From Gambelia wislizenii (lineage: Eukaryota > Chordata > Lepidosauria > Squamata > Crotaphytidae), in assembly GCA_030847615.1 (NCBI GenBank), contig JAUMIR010000004.1, forward strand, positions 229,814,501 to 229,878,500: a stretch of 64,000 bases of DNA. The letters are read 5' to 3'. Positions within the stretch are counted from its first letter, which is position 1; each line of letters opens with the position of its first letter. A model generated the notes under the pieces. The model worked only from the letters and a program-made list of their open reading frames with translations, was not told where the DNA came from and ran no database searches. Shown here piece after piece: positions 34,092 through 45,539 of this stretch. Both the position numbers and the translations under genes were made by a program.

Positions 34092-34269
34092 GTTTCTTTC
34101 TTTTTGTTTTTTGAAGTGCTGATACATGTTTTCTCTAGAGGAAGAGATAGAAGCCCATGTTTTAGTGCAGGAGGTAGAGTAAACTTCTCTAAACCTAGGC
34201 AATGTACTTGAGCATGAGGTTTACAATGTACTGCTTTGCAACAGTATTGGACTGCCAGGTGAAATAGGA

Positions 34270-34460
34270 AACAGAATGTGACAAGCCACATCTGCTGAAA
34301 TTCCCTCTTCTATGCAACCATTAAAGGGACAACAGCCCTGTCCCTTCTTTATTCTGGCAAGCTTGCATAATACTGAACTGAAGTGTCTTGGGACAGGCTG
34401 TCTCTGTATGTGAATCCCATGCTGGGAGAAAAGTGGGATATAAATTAAATAAATGTGTCT
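34270..34460 (+). repeat. Composite repeat fragments
   Basis: CTGAAATTCCCTCTTCTA at about 34298 is half of the hairpin at 3375-3575. The later CATGCTGGGAGAAAAGTGGG and ATATAAATTAAATAAATG resembles a SINE/L2-type 3' end. Confidence 0.5.
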
Positions 34461-34712
34461 TCCCTATCTTGTTTCATTTCTTGCAGGTGTATGCCCAAAG
34501 ACATTAAAGGTAACCCTTTTATCCTGTGAATCTATACTTTCAATATCTTTATTATGCTGGTGTTCAGGGATAGTTCTTGTTTTGTGTGTTTGTTTAGGAT
34601 TCACTTATTTGAGATATTTGTTGTTCACCTTTTGATTTTAAAAAATTGGCAGATTACAAAACAAAAAAAATTTCTGTCTGTCTGATTTCCATCAGCTATT
34701 AATGAGTCTGAG

Positions 34713-35021
34713 AACCTTATTGCACAAGGGAAGGGAAGCAGCAGTAAAACCCAAGAATAGCGCATCCACCTTGCCTTATCGCATGACATCTGCATGCTTC
34801 AGCTGTTCTCCCATTCCTTTGCCATGGGAGATGGTGGTAAATGTGAGTCTTTTTGCTAACTGGAAAAATCCGTTAGCAAAAAGACTCGCCTTTATCACCA
34901 TTTCCCATGGAACTGGAACTGGAGAACAGCTGAAGCATGGAGACATTGCACAATAAGGCAAGGCGGGATGCACTACTCTTGGGCTTTACTTCCACTTCCC
35001 CTCCCTCATTCAATAAGCCCC
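34713..35021. repeat. Large hairpin MITE
   Basis: About 305 bp with arms of some 145 bp around a centre near 34866. Outer ends CTTATTGCACAAGGGAAGGG and, read from the right, CTTATTGAATGAGGGAGGGG pair. Inner GTGAGTCTTTTTGCTAAC pairs with GTTAGCAAAAAGACTCGC. Small differences between the arms show independent mutation. No open frame. The superfamily is uncertain. Confidence 0.82.
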
Positions 35022-35566
35022 TGAGCTAAAACTTTGCTCTGTGGGTTGTGTCCATTGACATCTGGCAAATCTGTTTCCAAATGATGAGCATCCACCTCAC
35101 TGGATGATGAGAGACTATGTAAAAAGTGCTGCTGACTGAGCAGTTACAACATTTTAAACAGATTTATTGTTTGGATGGTTTCCTAAATCTTCTTTTATCT
35201 CTACAGATTGGGTACAAACCCATGGCAACTGAAACAGGCCCTAGGCCTGTAGTGAGCTCACATCTGCCATGTTGGGGGAGGGACACACTGTGGGTCACAG
35301 AGAGTGTTAATAGCTTTGAGTGGGCATGTGTATATAGCCTCAGCTTCAGAGGGAAGGCAAGGAGCGTGTGAGCCTCATCATGTAGGCTTTGTTAATCATT
35401 AAGCCTTTGTGCAAACAAGCAGGCAGCAATAGCCTGGTTGCTATGTGTTCTTTAGCCTTACATCACTGAGAGATGGGCCCCACCCCCCTGGCTAGGTGGC
35501 TGCTTATCCTCCCCCTCCCCTACTGTACCTTCCAGTATCCAGGGGAACTTTCTAGAATATAAGCTA
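35022..35566. other. Unassigned 3' flank
   Basis: No recognised feature. Confidence 0.5.
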
Positions 35567-35806
35567 GTTTGTTGTTGTGTGCCTTCAAGTCGTGTCTGAC
35601 TTATGGCAATTCTAAGGCAAACCTATCGTGGGGTTTTCTTGGTAAGATTTGTTCAGAGAGGGTTTACCTTTGCCTTCCTCTGAGGCTGAGAGAGTGTGAC
35701 TTGCCAAAGGCTACCCAGTGGGTTTCCATGGCTGAGCAGGGATTTGAACCCTGGTCTCCAGAGTTGCTGTCTAACACTTACATAACTACATCACACTGGG
35801 TCTGTG
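35567..35806 (-). mobile_element. Sauria-type tRNA SINE, near full length
   Basis: Starts GTTGTTGTGTGCCTTCAAGTC (tail), continues CAAACCTATCGTGGGGTTTTC and CAGAGAGGGTTTACC, and ends at GGATTTGAACCCTGGTCTCC (B box, minus) and the A-box side. Well preserved. Confidence 0.92.
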
Positions 35807-36000
35807 GGCTGGAACAGACTGTTTATATAAACTGAGAACAACAGCAGATTCTTGGGGCTTCACATCAAACTGCATACATGGAGGTGTGCATATATGGTCA
35901 ATTAGTCACTTCCAGACCACTCTTGTTCAAAACTTGAGAAGTAAAGCTATGAAAGTAATGGGAGATAGGCTAACACTGCTGTAAATAACTGCTGCATCTG

Positions 36001-36200
36001 CAGTGGGCCCTTGGTATCCTCTGAGGTTTGGTTCCAGGAGCCCTGTGGATGCCAAAATCCGTGGGTGCTCAAGTCCCATTATATACAATGGCATCGTAAA
36101 ATGGTGTCCCTTATACAAAATAGTGAACAGCAAGCTATGCTTTTTGGATGGGGGGGGGATATTTTCAAGCCATGTATAGTTGAATCCATCAGGGTGACTG
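36001..36200. mobile_element. Tigger-like non-autonomous element
   Basis: CAGTGGGCCCTTGGTATCC to GGGTGACTG, followed by TA at 36201. The interior AAATCCGTGGGTGCTCAAG is shared with 40968 and 57323. Confidence 0.75.
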
Positions 36201-36311
36201 TATTAGTAATTAAATACATGTACTTTTGACCAACAGCTTTATCCTATTGTGATCACCTTCAAATTGGTTTTCAAGAGGCAACCCTGATCAGGCTTTTATG
36301 ACAGACCCTTA

Positions 36312-36652
36312 GGACTTTTTCAGATGGTACTTACCACGCTAGGAGGTCTCACTAGAGGCACGGCACTGTCGCGTGGCAGGGGGTCCGTTTTGGACGCCGC
36401 TGTCCCTCTTCTGAAACCATCGGTTTCACATCCGTGAAGGATTGGAAGCGGCCGCGCCATATTTCGCCAGATTTTATTCACGGAAGTTGCCCATGATTAA
36501 AATATGGCACGACCGCTTCCAATCCTTCATGGAAGTGAAACAGATGATTTCAGAAGAGGGACAGCAGCACCCGAAACAGACCCCCTGCCACGTGACAGCA
36601 CCGTGCCTCTAGCGAGACCTCCTAGCGCGGTAAGTACCATCTGAAAAAGTCC
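36312..36652. mobile_element. PIF/Harbinger-like palindromic MITE
   Basis: The 341-bp unit is almost entirely an inverted repeat with about 150-bp arms. Termini are GGACTTTTTCAGATGG on both sides. It is flanked by TTA (36309-36311 and 36653-36655), matching the TWA duplication of PIF/Harbinger elements. Arms differ at scattered positions, many consistent with CpG decay (for example GCGGCCGC against GCGGTCGT). No coding capacity. Confidence 0.8.
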
Positions 36653-36655
36653 TTA

Positions 36656-37366
36656 GAGTCAGCTGACGTTGCTGTCAGCAAGGACAGATCAGGGTTCTTT
36701 GCTGTCTTTCTTTTTCCTCTGATGCAACCAGGTGGAAAGTCTTGTAGGGGAGTAGCTAAATAGCTGGAGCAAAGCCAGTGGAGAAAGCTAGGGTTTCCTA
36801 TCCTTCCTATTGATGGATGCCAGATGCCTTTCTCAGTCCATTCAAAAAGACAACAGATTGCACACGGAAAGATAGAATAGGACAGAAATGTAGATTTGTT
36901 TTGTGTTTCTTTAAAATATAATTCTCTCCACACATCAAAAGTCTCCTTTTTGTAATCTTGCTGCTGCTGAAAGCTGGGATTTTCATGAGACTTGGACGTT
37001 AGCATAGAACTAGCATGATCACCACGGAGGCCCATGCTCAGCATAACAGCTCCCTTGGACACACACTTTACTCCTTGCCAGGAGTGCTAAGACAAACATA
37101 TTCCAAACGCTTGTTAAGAGGCTGGAAATTCGCTGTTGCCTTGCATGAGAAAAATATATTGGCAGTCCAGAAGGAGTGAACTGCTCTTGCTGTGACATTC
37201 CATTCCTGATCTTCATGTCTATGCCTCCTCTAGATTTCAATTTCAATGCTGACATTTTTATCCCTGCAAAATGAATCTGGGGTTGGAAGTAAAAAGGGGA
37301 ACATACAGTATTTTTTTGTTGTATTTTGTTTTAAAAGTTGGAAGTAAAAATAATACCTAAGAGAAC
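36656..37366. other. Unassigned 3' flank
   Basis: The open frame at 36622-37062 (minus) has no recognised domain and includes the MITE edge. No gene is called. Confidence 0.5.
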
Positions 37367-38176
37367 AGTGTTGTTGTTGTTGCTTACCTTCAAGATGTTT
37401 CCAACTTATGCCGACCCTAAAGTGAACCTATCACAGGGTTTGCTGAGGGCGGAGAGTGTGTGACCTGCCCAAGGTCTCCTAGGAGGTTATCAGATATGTC
37501 AAAAGTGGTGTTATAGAAACACCAGGAGATCACTAAAGGGATCCCTTATCAGATGACGTTGTCCCCCCTCGTTATGCACCCGTTCTGCTGCCGTTCCACA
37601 GGACTGCTTTTTATTGACGGGAGAAGCCATCAATAGATCCCCTGTTCCGTTCCTGTCACAGATTTTCCTGTGTGTGACAAGGTGCCCCGTTTCGCTGGTG
37701 AGATCCCAGCATCAATGGGAAGTCCTGCCAGAACACTTTCGGGTGAGATTGGGACCTCAAGGTAAGTGACACACTTTTTATGACCCTCCCCGGGTTACTT
37801 GTACTTTATAAAGTGTGCTTTTGTGCTTGCTGTCACTTTTCTGGTGTTCTTTTTCTTTTTCTTTTTGAATTTCCCACGCTCACAACCTATCGCAAGAATC
37901 CATGGGATTTTGATCCAGGAAGTGAAGGGAGCTCTGTTACAGCTCCGTTCACTCCTGGGCTGCCAGAACGAGGGAGGAGGAGGTAAGTATGATAGGGAGG
38001 GTAATTGTGGCATGACAAGGACGGGACAGGGGCAGGAATAGAGATTGTGGGACAGGAATGCTTTTTCTGTTTGTGTCTGATAATCTCGCTAGTAGGTTTT
38101 CATGGCCGAATGTGAATTCAAACCCTGGTCTCCAGAGCCGTAGTCCAACACTCAAACCAATCCACCATACTGATTT
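37367..38176 (-). mobile_element. Sauria-type SINE split by a 597-bp insertion
   Basis: The left part (37367-37486) has the GTTGTTGTTG tail, TTATGCCGACCCTAA and CTGCCCAAGGTCTCC. The right part (38084-38176) resumes with GTAGGTTTTCATGGCC, AATTCAAACCCTGGTCTCC and the A-box side. Together they make one normal SINE. The bases between are the separate element described next. Confidence 0.85.
37487..38083. mobile_element. Unclassified DNA-transposon-like insertion
   Basis: It begins TTATCAGATATG and ends GTGTCTGATAA, short inverted termini. Flanks TCTCCTAGGAGG (left) and TCTCGCTAGTAGG (right) look like a degraded target duplication of about 12 bp. It has no transposase and no matching copy in this window. 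The superfamily is unknown. Confidence 0.6.
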
Positions 38177-38343
38177 GTAAATGCAACAGTTTATCAATAA
38201 CTAAGTAATCAATGTAACTTTGCTGTCATGAATATATCCAGGTGTGTGTCATTCGCAATATTAGACAAGCCTACAGTTTCTGTAATTCCAAGATGTAACA
38301 AAAAGGGGAGGAGGTACTTGTCCCTTGATTAACTCTAGATTAT

Positions 38344-38562
38344 TGTGTTATTGTGTGCCATCAAGTCATTTCCAACTTATGGTGACGCTAAGGCAAGCCT
38401 ATTATGGAGTTTTCTTGGCAAGATTCCTCTGAGGCTGAGAGAGTGTGACTTGCCCAAGGTCACTTAGTGGGTTTTCATGGCCAAGTGGGGATTCAAACCT
38501 GGTTTCCCAGTCTCCTAGTCCAACACTCAAATCACTATACCATGCTGACTCTTTTAACTCTA
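38344..38562 (-). mobile_element. Sauria-type tRNA SINE
   Basis: GTGTGCCATCAAGTCATTTCC, GACTTGCCCAAGGTCAC and ATTCAAACCTGGTTTCC mark tail, body and B box in reverse orientation. About 20 bp are deleted between the GTTTTCTTGGCAAGATT and CCTCTGAGG parts. Confidence 0.88.
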
Positions 38563-39083
38563 GGTAGACAAAGCCAATTCCACCCAAATTGGTCAGTCCG
38601 ACTCTGACACCAGCATTTCAGCTTAACGGGGGAGTAATATAATAGAGGTTGTGGAAATAGATAGAGAGAAGGTTTTCCCTCCCTCATAATCCTACAACCA
38701 GGGTCATCCATTTAGATGGTTGGAGCCAGAGAACAGAGAAAAGCATGTCCTTCACTGATGGTGTCACTCACTGCCACAAGATATAGTTATGGCTGTTGGC
38801 TTGAGCACATGGCTACTAGCTGTGACAGCTATATATCACCTCCAGTATCAGAGAGAGTATGCCTCTGTATTTATCAGTAGCTTGGAAACTGGAGATGGAG
38901 GGCAGAGTTGTGATCCTTTGTTGCTGAACCAAATGGTGGTCTACATAGGCCCTTGGCATGGCTCTTCTTATGCTCTTTAAAATAATATGTTTATTTTAAA
39001 TTCAAAGGGAGTATCTCTTGAGTGAAATGTTGCTAATATTTATTATACACACACACTACACTCAGAAGCAGATAAAATCTTTC

Positions 39084-39350
39084 CACATACAGGCCCATCA
39101 CTGCAGCTGCCCTCTGCCTTGCTCTTCCAAAGCCTGGAAGGGGATCCCACAGCATATGGCCAACGCAAGTCACATACAGAGGGTCTTGCTCATGTGCTGC
39201 AGGCTTACTTCCTGATGTCAGAGAGTGTGACATGGGTGGCTGCAGGGATGGGCTGGTGTGCTCGTCTGGATTCCATCCCATTTCGCGCTGGTAGTGGGGG
39301 AGGAACAGGCCTGATCCGTGGGCAGGGTATGCCAGCTGGGAGCATCTGGG
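39084..39350 (-). mobile_element. hAT-like element fragment, GCAGCTGC-rich family
   Basis: Read on the minus strand, it aligns with 54770-55000 (shared GGATCAGGCCTGTTCCTCCC, GAAATGGGATGG against GAAACAGGATGG, and GGCAGCTGCAGTGATGGGCC). Termini are absent. It is a dispersed non-autonomous element. Confidence 0.65.
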
Positions 39351-39715
39351 GTTGGGTTGGTTGTTCATTTGGGGATTGTAATAAATAAGCAATTTCTGTA
39401 ACAAACAAGCTGTTATTTGCAAAAATATACCACAGTAACATAAGAATCTTTTGTTGACTGGGAGGGCAACACTAAACAGAGATAATGTTGTACAAACTGG
39501 ATGATGTACATGATCTAAAATTATGTTCTAACTAACCTGATGACAAAAGATGGTGCTATGGTGTCTTTCTGTACTCTTCTCCTTTCCCTACTGCAGCTTA
39601 CTTTTTAAGGGACCTGATGAGATAACTGGGAATTATTTGTGCTGTTTGGAAGGGGAATGATGGTCTTATATCTAAAACTTACTGGCCAATTCAAAATACA
39701 GTATATCCCCCTACC

Positions 39716-39717
<2 letters not shown>

Positions 39718-39772
<55 letters not shown>

Positions 39773-39780
39773 AGAGAGAG
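39718..39780. repeat. Compound (TC)n(AC)n(AG)n microsatellite
   Basis: About 15 TC units pass into about 12 AC units and then five AG units, without other bases between. Confidence 0.95.
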
Positions 39781-39923
39781 CCAACCCCAGATCATTAATT
39801 CTCTTCCAGGCAGAGGAGAAAGGGCAATGTGAAACATTAAAGCTATATTCCTCTGCATATTGACCTGGGGGTAAGTTTCATAGAACCTGGTGAAACTTTC
39901 ATTTCAGTACACTTACAGAGGAT

Positions 39924-40512
39924 GGGCTTAGCTACATGGGCAAAAACATCCCATGGTCACCCTATAGAAGCGATGCAGTTGCCACATGGCATTTGTGACA
40001 ATTTGCATCATCATCCGGGTTTCTGAAGGAAAATCTGGGTCTGAAAGATCTGTGGTTTGCTCCACATTTGAGGGGGGAAACTGGATTACTGGCCATGTGG
40101 CAGCCATGGATTGGCTTTGGAGCAAAGGTGGGGGTGAGGCTTCCAGTAAGCAGAAGTCTGTTCTGGTGCTTTAAAAAAACTGATTGTGTGCATATCTGGA
40201 TAAGTGTATCTCCACTTATCCAGTAACACAGTACTCTGGGACCATGTATGTTCACATGCATGAGCAAACAGGGGGAGGGGAAGCAGAGCAGCCCCATCCA
40301 TGTGGCTGGAACTAATAAAACACCTAAGACATGTGATCAGCATTGGACTGTCTGTTTATGCCGATGTAAGTTTGCCTACCGTTACAGTGTGGCAGGATAC
40401 AGTGTGAGAAGCCCTGGGGAGTGTTGCATTTACAGGGCTGCTGAGGATCAAAAACATCTGGGGGGGTGGTTACAAGGCGGGTTTGGGGTTTCCTTCCAGT
40501 GTAGACAAGCCC
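39924..40512. mobile_element. hAT-like element (GGGCTTGTCTACAC family)
   Basis: Ends GGGCTTAGCTACATGGGC and, read from the right, GGGCTTGTCTACACTGG are alike. Flanks ACAGAGGA and ACATCACA agree at five of eight positions. A short hairpin around CTGGATAAGTG / CACTTATCCAG lies at about 40197-40223. Non-coding. Called from terminal similarity to 58266-58739. Confidence 0.5.
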
Positions 40513-40967
40513 AACATCACAGTATATACAAACAGGTTTTCCTTGCAGCCAGGAAAACCTCACAGCTATTCATATGAAGCTAAAACTCAGTTGCATACTC
40601 CTTAGCAAAAGGTTTAAAAATAGCATTTACAGTGCAGGTGTAAATTTGTGAGATCATAGTCTGAATAGCTAAAAGGCAGTTAATTCCTTATCATTGGCTT
40701 CACATGTTAAATTTATGGATTACAGCTTTTTAGTCAACTAGTTTGATAAAGACACTATATAGTAACATACCTACAGTACATGTAACTGAACCATTTTATT
40801 ATAAATAAATGAGTGAACAAGCTTTCAGGCTACAGAAAACTTTTGGCCAAGCTGGTAGGACAGTACTGTACTTACTCCTCAGAACCTGTTAGTAATATAA
40901 ATATATTTTTTACACTTTTCAAATGGATAGCAGCCCTGTCATGAGATATTTATCAGCCCAGACAGTA

Positions 40968-41182
40968 CAGTTGTCCCTTCATATCCATGGATTTAAGTAT
41001 TCACGGCTTGAAAATATTCTTTAAAAAATAATAATCCCAAATGCAAACCTTGATTTTGCCATCTTATATATGGGACACCATTTTGCTATGCCATTGCATA
41101 TAATGGGACTTGAGTATTCATGGATTTCAGTATCCATGAGGCGTCCTGGAACCAAACCCCAGTGAATATGAAGGGACAACTG
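40968..41182. mobile_element. Tigger-like element with TA duplication
   Basis: The 215-bp unit CAGTTGTCCCTTCATATCC ... GAAGGGACAACTG has well-matched inverted termini between TA at 40966-40967 and 41183-41184. It is a MITE-size derivative. Confidence 0.88.
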
Positions 41183-41544
41183 TATATCATCTAGCAAGAG
41201 CAGCAGAGATTTTGTAAAGACTAGAGAATACAATATTGAAGTTATTCTCCTCTGAATGTAGGAAAACTATTTGAGTTCTTAAGCATATATTTTAAAACTT
41301 TCTGGACAGAAACCAAACTCTGAGGAAGGAGCTGTACTGGGACATTTGTAAAACCATCTTGCATTGTTTACCTGGAAAGAATGAACATTATGACATGATT
41401 TAATTTTCAAAGGAAACATCTGTTAATGTTGCCCAGCATCTTCACTACTATTATTCAAATCAGCTTCACCCAGTGTGGCAATTTCACTGCATATATGTTG
41501 CATAATTATTAACAACTATTGTGTCGTTGTTGTTTCTTACCTGC

Positions 41545-43470
41545 TTCTTCCTATGAATCAAGGGAAGGGAACAACAGATTAAAAAACAGCAATAAATACA
41601 TAACATAGTTAAAAACACGAACACCAATTAAAAATACATGATCAGTTAAAAGTGTGTAACGTCAGTTTAAAAACTATACATATTAAAAACAATCAATTCA
41701 TAATTTAAAAACTTGTAATTTTAAAACCGTCTGGATAGACCTGCTGAAGAGATTGGTCTTTACTGATGTTTTAAATGCAGACGGTGTGTCCAGCTTTCAG
41801 ATCTCTTCTGGCATGTTGTTCCACCATTTGGGGGCAGCTGCTGAAAACTCCTTGGGTTAACAGTTGCAAGGCTGGTCCTGGTTAACTGAAGTAGATGTCC
41901 CCCAGAAGTCCTGAGTGTATGGGCCATATTATATGGAAGGAAGTGATCCCGTAGATAACCTGGACCCAAAACCATGTAGGGTTTTAATGGTAACAACCAA
42001 CACTTCATTCTTTACTCGGAAACTACAATAATTGGCAGCCAGTGGAGTGATTCTCTCTCTCTCTCTCTCTGGCTTTTCTTCGCAAACGAAGATTCAGGAA
42101 GGACTCATCCCGCGCTTTCTGCAAGTGCGCTGATGACTAAAAAGGCCAATCCGAGATAAACAAGTCCGGTTGCAGAAAGCACAGCAGAAGGTCTCCTTGG
42201 GTGATGTTTCTGGGTTGTGATTCTTTCTGCGTTGTTGTTTCTCTTCAAGACTTGTTTGGTGTGAGTTCTCAAATAAGGCTGCAGCATTGTGGATAGTGCA
42301 TCTCCATGCCTCCCGAATCGAGGCCAGGGCGGACCATTGTTGGTGATCAATTTGGCCGAGCCTGAGATGTTGTTTTAGGGAATCCTTGTATCGCTTTTTT
42401 TGGAGCGCCCCTCTTACACTGACCCATGGCGAGTTCACCATAGAGTACTATTTTTGGGAGGCGATGGTCCTCCATCCTAGAAGTGTGCCCTGCCCAGCGC
42501 AGCTGTGTTCTCAATATCATGGCCTCAATGCTGGTGATCCCTGCTTGCTCAGGGACAGAAACATTCATCACATAGTCCAGTGTATATTTAGGATTGTGCA
42601 TATACAGCGCTGATGAAAGCGTTCAAGGAGTTGTAGGTGGTGGACCCATGTTTCAGATCCATAAAGGAGAATAGACAGTACAATGGCTCTATACACACTG
42701 ATTTTTGTGCTACGCCTCAGGTGTTTATTACTCCAGACTCTTTTGTAAAGTCTTCCAAATGCGCTATATGTCTTTGCTAATCTGTGGTCGATCTCTTTGT
42801 CAATCTTGGCATCTGAGGAGATGATGCTTCCCAGGTAGGTGAACTACTGAATGGACTTGAGCACAGATTTGCCGACGGCAATGTGGGGATGGTGGTGTTC
42901 GTCCTGTGGTGCAGGCTGGTAAAGAACTTCCGTTTTCTTCAGGTTGACTTCCAGCCCAAACAGCTCTGCAGCTGTTGCGATGCAAGGAGTGATTTTAATA
43001 TACGTGTAATATGATCACTCCTAGATGCACCAGTAACCAATCTGGCTGCCATATTTTGCACTAATCAAAATTTCCAAACTTGGTACAGAGGTAGCCCAAT
43101 GTACAGCACATTGCAGTCCAACCTTGCAAAGTCCAACTTTGAGGTTACCAGTGTGTGCACTACCATTTTTAGGTCCTCTAGCTCTAGGAAGAGGTGCAGC
43201 AGCTATACCAGCTGAAGCTGATGGTAAGCACTCCTATCTATCTGGGTTGTCATTTGGAGCAACAGATCCAGAAGCACCCACAAGCTGAGAACATAGTCTT
43301 TGGGGGGGGACCCCATCCAGGACTGGTTGATCCAGCCCATTACCTCCTCCAGGCATTCATTTAGAGGAGACACACTATCCTTAGCTGATGCTCTTTTTGA
43401 AGTCACGGAGAAGTGTATTTGGGTGTTACTGGCATGCTGATTTTCACTTAGTTGTTCAAACCTCTGAGAA
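41545..43470 (-). mobile_element. L2-type LINE 3' region, split
   Basis: The minus-strand frame 41760-42008 carries the L2 C-terminus (LPLKPYMVLGPGYLRDH, RTSGGHLLQLTRTSLATVNP). The copy resumes after the insertion at 42995 with CACCAGTAACCAATCTGGC and a further non-coding repeat segment to about 43470. Frames are broken. The 5' boundary is approximate. Confidence 0.75.
42053..42985 (-). mobile_element. (TC)n-tailed LINE, longest copy in window
   Basis: The 933-bp insertion in the L2 is flanked by GGAGTGATT (42044-42052 and 42986-42994). On the minus strand, broken frames cover the end of the reverse transcriptase region, the block with RWAGHTSRMEDHRLPKIVLYG (42347-42601), the RYKDSLKQHL block, and a C-terminal C-X2-C-X12-H-X3-C zinc-finger-like motif (42094-42441). 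The 3' end is a (GA)n tail. Frameshifts near 42360 and 42840 inactivate it. It is a non-LTR retrotransposon; the clade is not assigned. Confidence 0.88.
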
Positions 43471-45236
43471 CTTCACACATTCGGTTTCAGTTTAAAGCAA
43501 TTCCAAAGGCTAGCTCTAATGGCCTTAGCAGTCTGAAGTACACAGAAGTGCTACATGCAAAAGAATTTGTACACCTGAGAATTCTCTTACAAACTTTTAA
43601 GAAAGGCTAGTGTAGGAACCTGAACGAAAAAAACACAAAAAAACAATTTACTGATCATGTTTCCCCAAAGTGCTTTTTCATGGATCTTTTCTTTGAATGG
43701 CTCAGTTGGAGACTGTTCCTATTAGACTTTGTCTTCTGTAAATTGCTTCACTTCCCCATCCATTTCTGCAATTACATGTTCCAAAGGCTGTGCTTTTTTT
43801 TATCATCTTATTGGACAGCCAAAGCCCCAGGCTGTTTTGGAGAAATCCTCATGGGCCAAAGTAGTGCAGTGCTACATTTTGAGAGCGCTTTGGCCTTTTA
43901 ACAGCATCACCAAGAATGAGAGAGGTCCCATAAAATTTCCTCGGTGGTCTCTGAAGATTGTGATCCTCAACATGACCTAGTTCCACAATATTTCACTTTC
44001 TCTCTTATCAGTTTCATGTTCATGGCTGGATTTCACCAATAAGGTAGTGCATTTTTCCATTATTGGTTCTTTACCCCTGAGATGATTTTATCAGAAATTG
44101 TCATTTGTGCTGCGTTACCAAATGTTTGCAGACAAGGCACATTCTAAAGAACTGTTTTATGTTTTCTTTTCACATACGTGAGCAGGGCTTTGAAAAGCAC
44201 CAATATTTCTGTAAGGATCCTGCATGAGAGCCTTTTAATCTATAGATTTGTTTACACTAATGCTGGATGTGTATATACATCCAGGGGTGTGTAAAGGAGC
44301 AATGGTAGGGGGTTTCATAGAATGCAGTAGGGACAAACATGTGGCCTATAGGCTGTTGTGGGAGATTTGCTGCCTTCCTAAAAGCAACAATTTCCATTGA
44401 AGAAAGATGAATGTGGTGAGTGAGCCTTGTTTTACAACGGAATCAAGCTCCCAGCTGCATGGTTCTTCTTTCAAAAGAAGGCACGTGCTCCCAAGTTACA
44501 AAGGAAATGGCACGAGTTTTGCCACTCCTTCTGCACCACCAAAATCCAGCACTATGGCCATGGCCCCCACACCATCCCAGGCCATGATGATGATGATGAT
44601 GATGATGGTTTATTTATACAGTGCTATCCACATACATGGCACTTTATAGAAGATTACAGAATAAAACATAACTATTCCAATAATATTCCAAGGATCTTTG
44701 GTGGACCCCCTACCTACTGCTAAGGTTAAAGGCAGCGAGATGCTCTACAGGATTAGGGATAAAAATTAAAATACGTCAATTTAAATGATGACACCAAAGT
44801 AATATTTATATTTATTTTTAAAAAATTGATTTACATAATAAAAATTTAATATCATGCTGGGGGCCCTCCTAATTCCAGCTCCCCAGACCCCCAGGCTAGA
44901 GCCCTGTCAACACCCCCCTTGTGGGTACCATGACTATGGCAGCAAATTTAGAAGTGGGACACAACCCCAGGTGAGTGAATGGGGTCCATTGTCCCCAAGA
45001 AAGTCGTCTATGCCTGTTGTAGAGGGCAATCTGCTCTATGGTTGCTGGACTGAATCTCTGCTCTCCCAATACGCTTTCCTTTTGTATCATGTTGTTTAGG
45101 TTTTAAGACTGAGGGCAGGGGGTGTCCTAATTTTAATCTTTGCAAGAACTCTGGGAGCCTTTTCTAATTAAGGATTGGTGGTGGATGCACCAATGCTTTT
45201 AATTAATATTTAAGGTAGGAATGAGGAACATGTGGC
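43471..45236. other. Unassigned 3' flank
   Basis: No gene. A (GAT)n run at 44584-44607 is followed by GGTTTATTTATACAGTGC, resembling a LINE-type 3' tail. Nothing else is assigned. Confidence 0.5.
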
Positions 45237-45237
45237 C

Positions 45238-45352
45238 CTTTGGCTGTTTTTGAAGTGCCCTTCCTGTCACCTGAGTCTATTGGCTATGACAGCTACAATG
45301 AATAGGAGTTGGAGTCCAACAATTTCATGAGGGCACTTGTTCCAAACCCACC
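45238..45352. repeat. Diverged palindromic MITE
   Basis: GGAGTTGGAGTCCAACAATT near 45305 and the opposite-sense start at 45222-45260 show the layout of the CCAGATGTTGTTG family, much decayed. Confidence 0.45.
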
Positions 45353-45539
45353 CCGGACCTAAATCAGTCCAAACCTGAATTATACCACTTGTGTAAACTA
45401 TATTAATCTGCATAATTTCTATCACACTCTTCTGGATTGTGAGGTTTCATGGCATGCATGTTTTCAAGCACATGCTTTGCAGACATGGTGCAGTCCAGGA
45501 CCTGAGAGCCTCATGAGATGCTCTTCCTTCAATCCCACA

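Noticed and set aside
36622..37062. 146-codon minus-strand frame
   Set aside because: It begins within unassigned flank and ends inside the palindromic MITE. No recognisable domain.
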